DNA of 64,000 nt. It comes from Bacilli bacterium. GTDB taxonomy: Bacteria; Bacillota_I; Bacilli_A; RF39; UBA660. Each line of letters begins with the position of its first letter. Positions within the stretch are counted from its first letter, which is position 1. Of the stretch, positions 62,152 through 64,000 are shown piece after piece. The notes under the pieces are model-generated. The model ran no database searches and had not been told where the DNA came from. It saw nothing but the letters and a program-made list of their open reading frames with translations. Where the stretch lies: contig JAFQES010000014.1 in NCBI GenBank assembly GCA_017398945.1, positions 36,417 to 100,416 on the forward strand, given 5' to 3'. Position numbers and translations under genes: made by a program.

Positions 62152-63197
62152 GAGGTAATAAGAGAATTTTTACTGAAGAAGAAAGAAAATATATATTTGA
62201 AAATTGGGGAAAAGAATCTGCTCATAGCATGAAGAAAAAATTTAATTGTTCTTGGGATGCAGTTTGTGCAGTTGCTAAAGAATATGGCTTAGAAATGCCT
62301 AAAAATAATGAATGGTCTGATGAGCAAATCCAAACTTTAAGGATTCTGGCGGAGAAATATCATTATGAAGAAATAGCCAAAATTATGGGAAAATCAGAAA
62401 ATGCTATTTACTTAAAAGCGCGTAGATTGGGTTTAACTTTAATTCAGGATAGAAGAAAATGGACAAAGGAAGAAGAACAAATTTTAAAAGATTTGTGGGG
62501 ACAAAAAAATATAGAACAAATAGCAAAAAAATTAAAGAGAACTGTCTTTTCTTTGAAAGTAAAAGCTGTTAGAATGGAATTGGGACCAATGATTCGAAAC
62601 AATTCTGAACTAATTTTAGTGTCTGATATTTGTGAACTTTTAAATGTTACTGAGGATCGAGTACGTATTACGTGGGTAAAGTTAGGGCTAAATCTTCAAG
62701 AAAAGAAACTTACTAACAACAAATCCTATCGTTATATTATCTGGAAAGATTTATTAGATTTTTTAGAAAATAATCAAAATGAATGGGATTCTAGATCTTT
62801 AGAAAAAAATATGCTTGGTATAGAACCTGAGTGGTTATTAGAAAAAAGAAAAAGAGATGAAATAGAAAATCCGTTATGGTATAGAAGATGGTCGTCAGAA
62901 GAAATTAATCAAGCAATTACACTGTTTAAAAACGGAAAAAACTATGCTCAAATAGCCGAAATAATTAATAGAAGTGAATGGTCAGTTGCTTATATATTAA
63001 GAAATAATGGATATAGTTATAGACTTCCCCAATACTGGAAAGGTTCTGAACTATTATATTTGCGTGAAAATTATATGAATATGACATATGAAGAAATAGG
63101 GATTGTTTTAGGTAGAACTACTAAAGCAGTAGGAGCAAAGGCGGAAGATCTTGGGTATAAAAAAAGATTGATTTTAAATAAAAAAGATGGTGAATAA
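62148..63197 (+). CDS. Short Myb/SANT-like repeat protein C
   Basis: A 349-residue relative of A and B with a different arrangement: three Myb-like repeats (KRIFTEEERKYIFENWGKES; EWSDEQIQTLRILAEKYHYE; KWTKEEEQILKDLWGQKN), then the common module (LVSDICELLNVTEDRVRITW, SYRYIIWKDLLDFLENNQNE, WDSRSLEKNMLGIEPEWLLE), then two further repeats (RRWSSEEINQAITLFKNGKN, YWKGSELLYLRENYMNMTYE). Thus the module is internal here and C-terminal in A and B. ATG 62148 overlaps the TGA of gene B (ATGA). The end overlaps the sigma gene region by position only if its upstream ATG is used. Confidence 0.82.
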   Translation: MRGNKRIFTEEERKYIFENWGKESAHSMKKKFNCSWDAVCAVAKEYGLEMPKNNEWSDEQIQTLRILAEKYHYEEIAKIMGKSENAIYLKARRLGLTLIQDRRKWTKEEEQILKDLWGQKNIEQIAKKLKRTVFSLKVKAVRMELGPMIRNNSELILVSDICELLNVTEDRVRITWVKLGLNLQEKKLTNNKSYRYIIWKDLLDFLENNQNEWDSRSLEKNMLGIEPEWLLEKRKRDEIENPLWYRRWSSEEINQAITLFKNGKNYAQIAEIINRSEWSVAYILRNNGYSYRLPQYWKGSELLYLRENYMNMTYEEIGIVLGRTTKAVGAKAEDLGYKKRLILNKKDGE

Positions 63198-63198
63198 A

Positions 63199-63846
63199 AT
63201 GACGAAAAGAAGATTAACATTAGAAGAAACTAAAAAGTGTTTAATTGCTTGGAGAGAATTGGGTGATAAAAAAGCTTGTGAATTATTGATTATTAATAAT
63301 GAAGCTTTAATAAATTATTTTGTAAAAAGATATCTAGGAAAAGGGATTGATTTTGACGAACTTAAATCTGCTGGATTTCTAGGATTACAAAAAGCAATCA
63401 ATGCTTTTGACTATGTTAATCGTCCTATGGAAGGTTTTAGTACATATATATCATCAGCGATTGATAATGAAATTAAAGGAGAATTTAGAAGATATAATAA
63501 ACATAGCCATGTTTTAAGTTTTGATGAACCAATTGGTTACAATAAAGATGGTGATGAACTCACTGTTGAAGATTTAGTCGGTACTGATGCTGATCAATTG
63601 ATAGAAGATGTCATATCTGAAATGAAAATTGATATTGTAAAAAATGCTTTATCTTGTTTAACGTCACGTGAGCAACAAATCATATTATTACGTTATGGAT
63701 TAGATGATGCTCATCGAAAAACCCAAGAAGAGGTTGCCCAGATATTTGGGTGCTCGAGAACAAATATAATGAGACAAGAACAAAAGGCAATTACAAAAAT
63801 GCGTCATCCTCGTAATACAAGAAAATTAAAAGATTTTATAGATTAA
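63199..63846 (+). CDS. SigE/SigK-like sigma-70-family factor of the Myb-repeat operon
   Basis: A 215-residue sigma factor. Region 2 is complete: FDELKSAGFLGLQKAINAFD (near residue 52) and PMEGFSTYISSAIDNEIKGE with FRRYNKH (2.3-2.4, -10 recognition). Then SFDEPIGYNKDGDELTVEDL and VGTDADQLIEDVISEMKI, and region 4: LTSREQQIILLRYGLDDAHR, TQEEVAQIFGCSRTNIMRQE (helix-turn-helix for the -35). The DEP-x-(10-15)-D-G-x-E pattern and length match sporulation sigma factors SigE/SigK more than ECF factors. ATG 63199 has GGTG six bases before it; ATG 63187 is possible. It follows protein C by one base and is the last gene before the IS. Confidence 0.88.
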   Translation: MTKRRLTLEETKKCLIAWRELGDKKACELLIINNEALINYFVKRYLGKGIDFDELKSAGFLGLQKAINAFDYVNRPMEGFSTYISSAIDNEIKGEFRRYNKHSHVLSFDEPIGYNKDGDELTVEDLVGTDADQLIEDVISEMKIDIVKNALSCLTSREQQIILLRYGLDDAHRKTQEEVAQIFGCSRTNIMRQEQKAITKMRHPRNTRKLKDFID

Positions 63847-63862
63847 AAAACAACACCATTAT

Positions 63863-64000
63863 TGAACTGCACCCCTTAGAGTAGACACCAATAAAAAAAC
63901 AGTTCAATAAAAAGTGTTATAATACACTTCCGAAAGGAGGTGTATTTTTATGGCTAAAAAAGGACAAAAATATCAAAAATATACTCAACACGAAAAAGAA
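63863..64000 (+). mobile_element. Left end of an IS3-family (IS150-like) insertion sequence
   Basis: TGAACTGCACCCC at 63863 and the following TTAGAGTAGACACC resemble the terminal inverted repeat of IS150-group IS3 elements (TGAACTG...C-rich start). A -10 TATAAT at 63918-63923, AAGGAGG and an IS OrfA-like ATG follow. The element runs off the right edge, so its far end and target duplication are not visible. Confidence 0.6.
63950..64000 (+). CDS. IS3-family transposase OrfA, truncated by the window
   Basis: Seventeen codons from ATG 63950, MAKKGQKYQKYTQHEKE, open to the last base. The opening M-[AST]-K-K-G-Q-K-[FY] is usual for OrfA (helix-turn-helix subunit) of IS150-like elements, and AAGGAGGTGTATTTTT precedes it. 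The rest lies outside the window. Confidence 0.65.
   Translation, partial: MAKKGQKYQKYTQHEKE

Noticed and set aside
57732..63197. Homing endonuclease or terminase-like calls for the repeat proteins
   Set aside because: No nuclease motif such as LAGLIDADG, GIY-YIG or HNH was seen; all regions outside the common module are Myb/SANT-like repeats.
57714..63200. CRISPR or DNA-level tandem repeat explaining the Myb arrays
   Set aside because: The repetition is at protein level with strong divergence of codons; no direct DNA repeats or regular spacers exist.

Overview
The window is about 70 percent A+T and densely packed, with short intergenic spaces, strong GGAGG-type ribosome binding sites, consensus TTGACA/TATAAT promoters, U-tailed terminators and Firmicutes-style leaders (T-box, L10 leader, prfB frameshift). 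The protein set (DUF951, YchF, WalJ/RlmH, CdaA/CdaR, RNase R/SmpB, RplI/DnaC) points to a low-GC Firmicute of the Bacilli/Erysipelotrichia/RF39 type, probably a small-genome host-associated bacterium. TGA is used as a stop and RF2 carries its TGA frameshift, so the code is table 11 and not the Mycoplasma code. This placement is inference; no rRNA or tRNA gene was recognised by eye.

Layout. 1-4.7 kb: a CapA-like fragment, a YwaF-like membrane protein, then an ABC exporter behind a leader peptide and attenuator, a GNAT enzyme and a rhodanese lipoprotein. 4.75-9.2 kb: prfB, tilS, ftsH. 9.2-10.6 kb: a reverse-strand operon with a WXG100 (ESX-type) protein and two companions. 10.8-16 kb: parA, parB, DUF951, AbgT transporter, ychF, BI-1 protein. 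16-17.1 kb: rpsF-ssb-rpsR. 17.2-29.6 kb: a helical-repeat protein, rplI, dnaC, M23 peptidase, walJ, rlmH, MFS protein, ung, lemA and several unassigned genes. 29.7-34.5 kb: typA and two paralogous surface proteins. 34.6-42.3 kb: translation core (rplK-rplA, rplJ-rplL, rpsL-rpsG-fusA-tuf) with their leaders. 42.4-54 kb: envelope proteins (serine hydrolase, FemAB, DUF308), eno, secG, a pseudopilin, rnr, smpB, cdaA-cdaR. 54-57.7 kb: T-box-pheS-pheT.

57.7-63.85 kb is the most unusual part: three overlapping genes encode proteins of 695, 782 and 349 residues built almost wholly from about 50-residue Myb/SANT/GcrA-like helix-turn-helix repeats (about 11, 13 and 5 copies), each with the same extra module, followed directly by a SigE/SigK-like sigma factor. 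The operon reads as a dedicated transcription or chromosome-organising cassette; I know of no described system with this architecture. An IS3-type element begins immediately downstream and runs off the window.

Other points of interest are the attenuator of the ABC exporter, the WXG100 operon without a visible secretion ATPase, C-terminal extensions on FtsH and ribosomal protein L11, a type IV pilin-like gene lacking a normal start codon, and a terminator for lemA placed inside the ung coding sequence.
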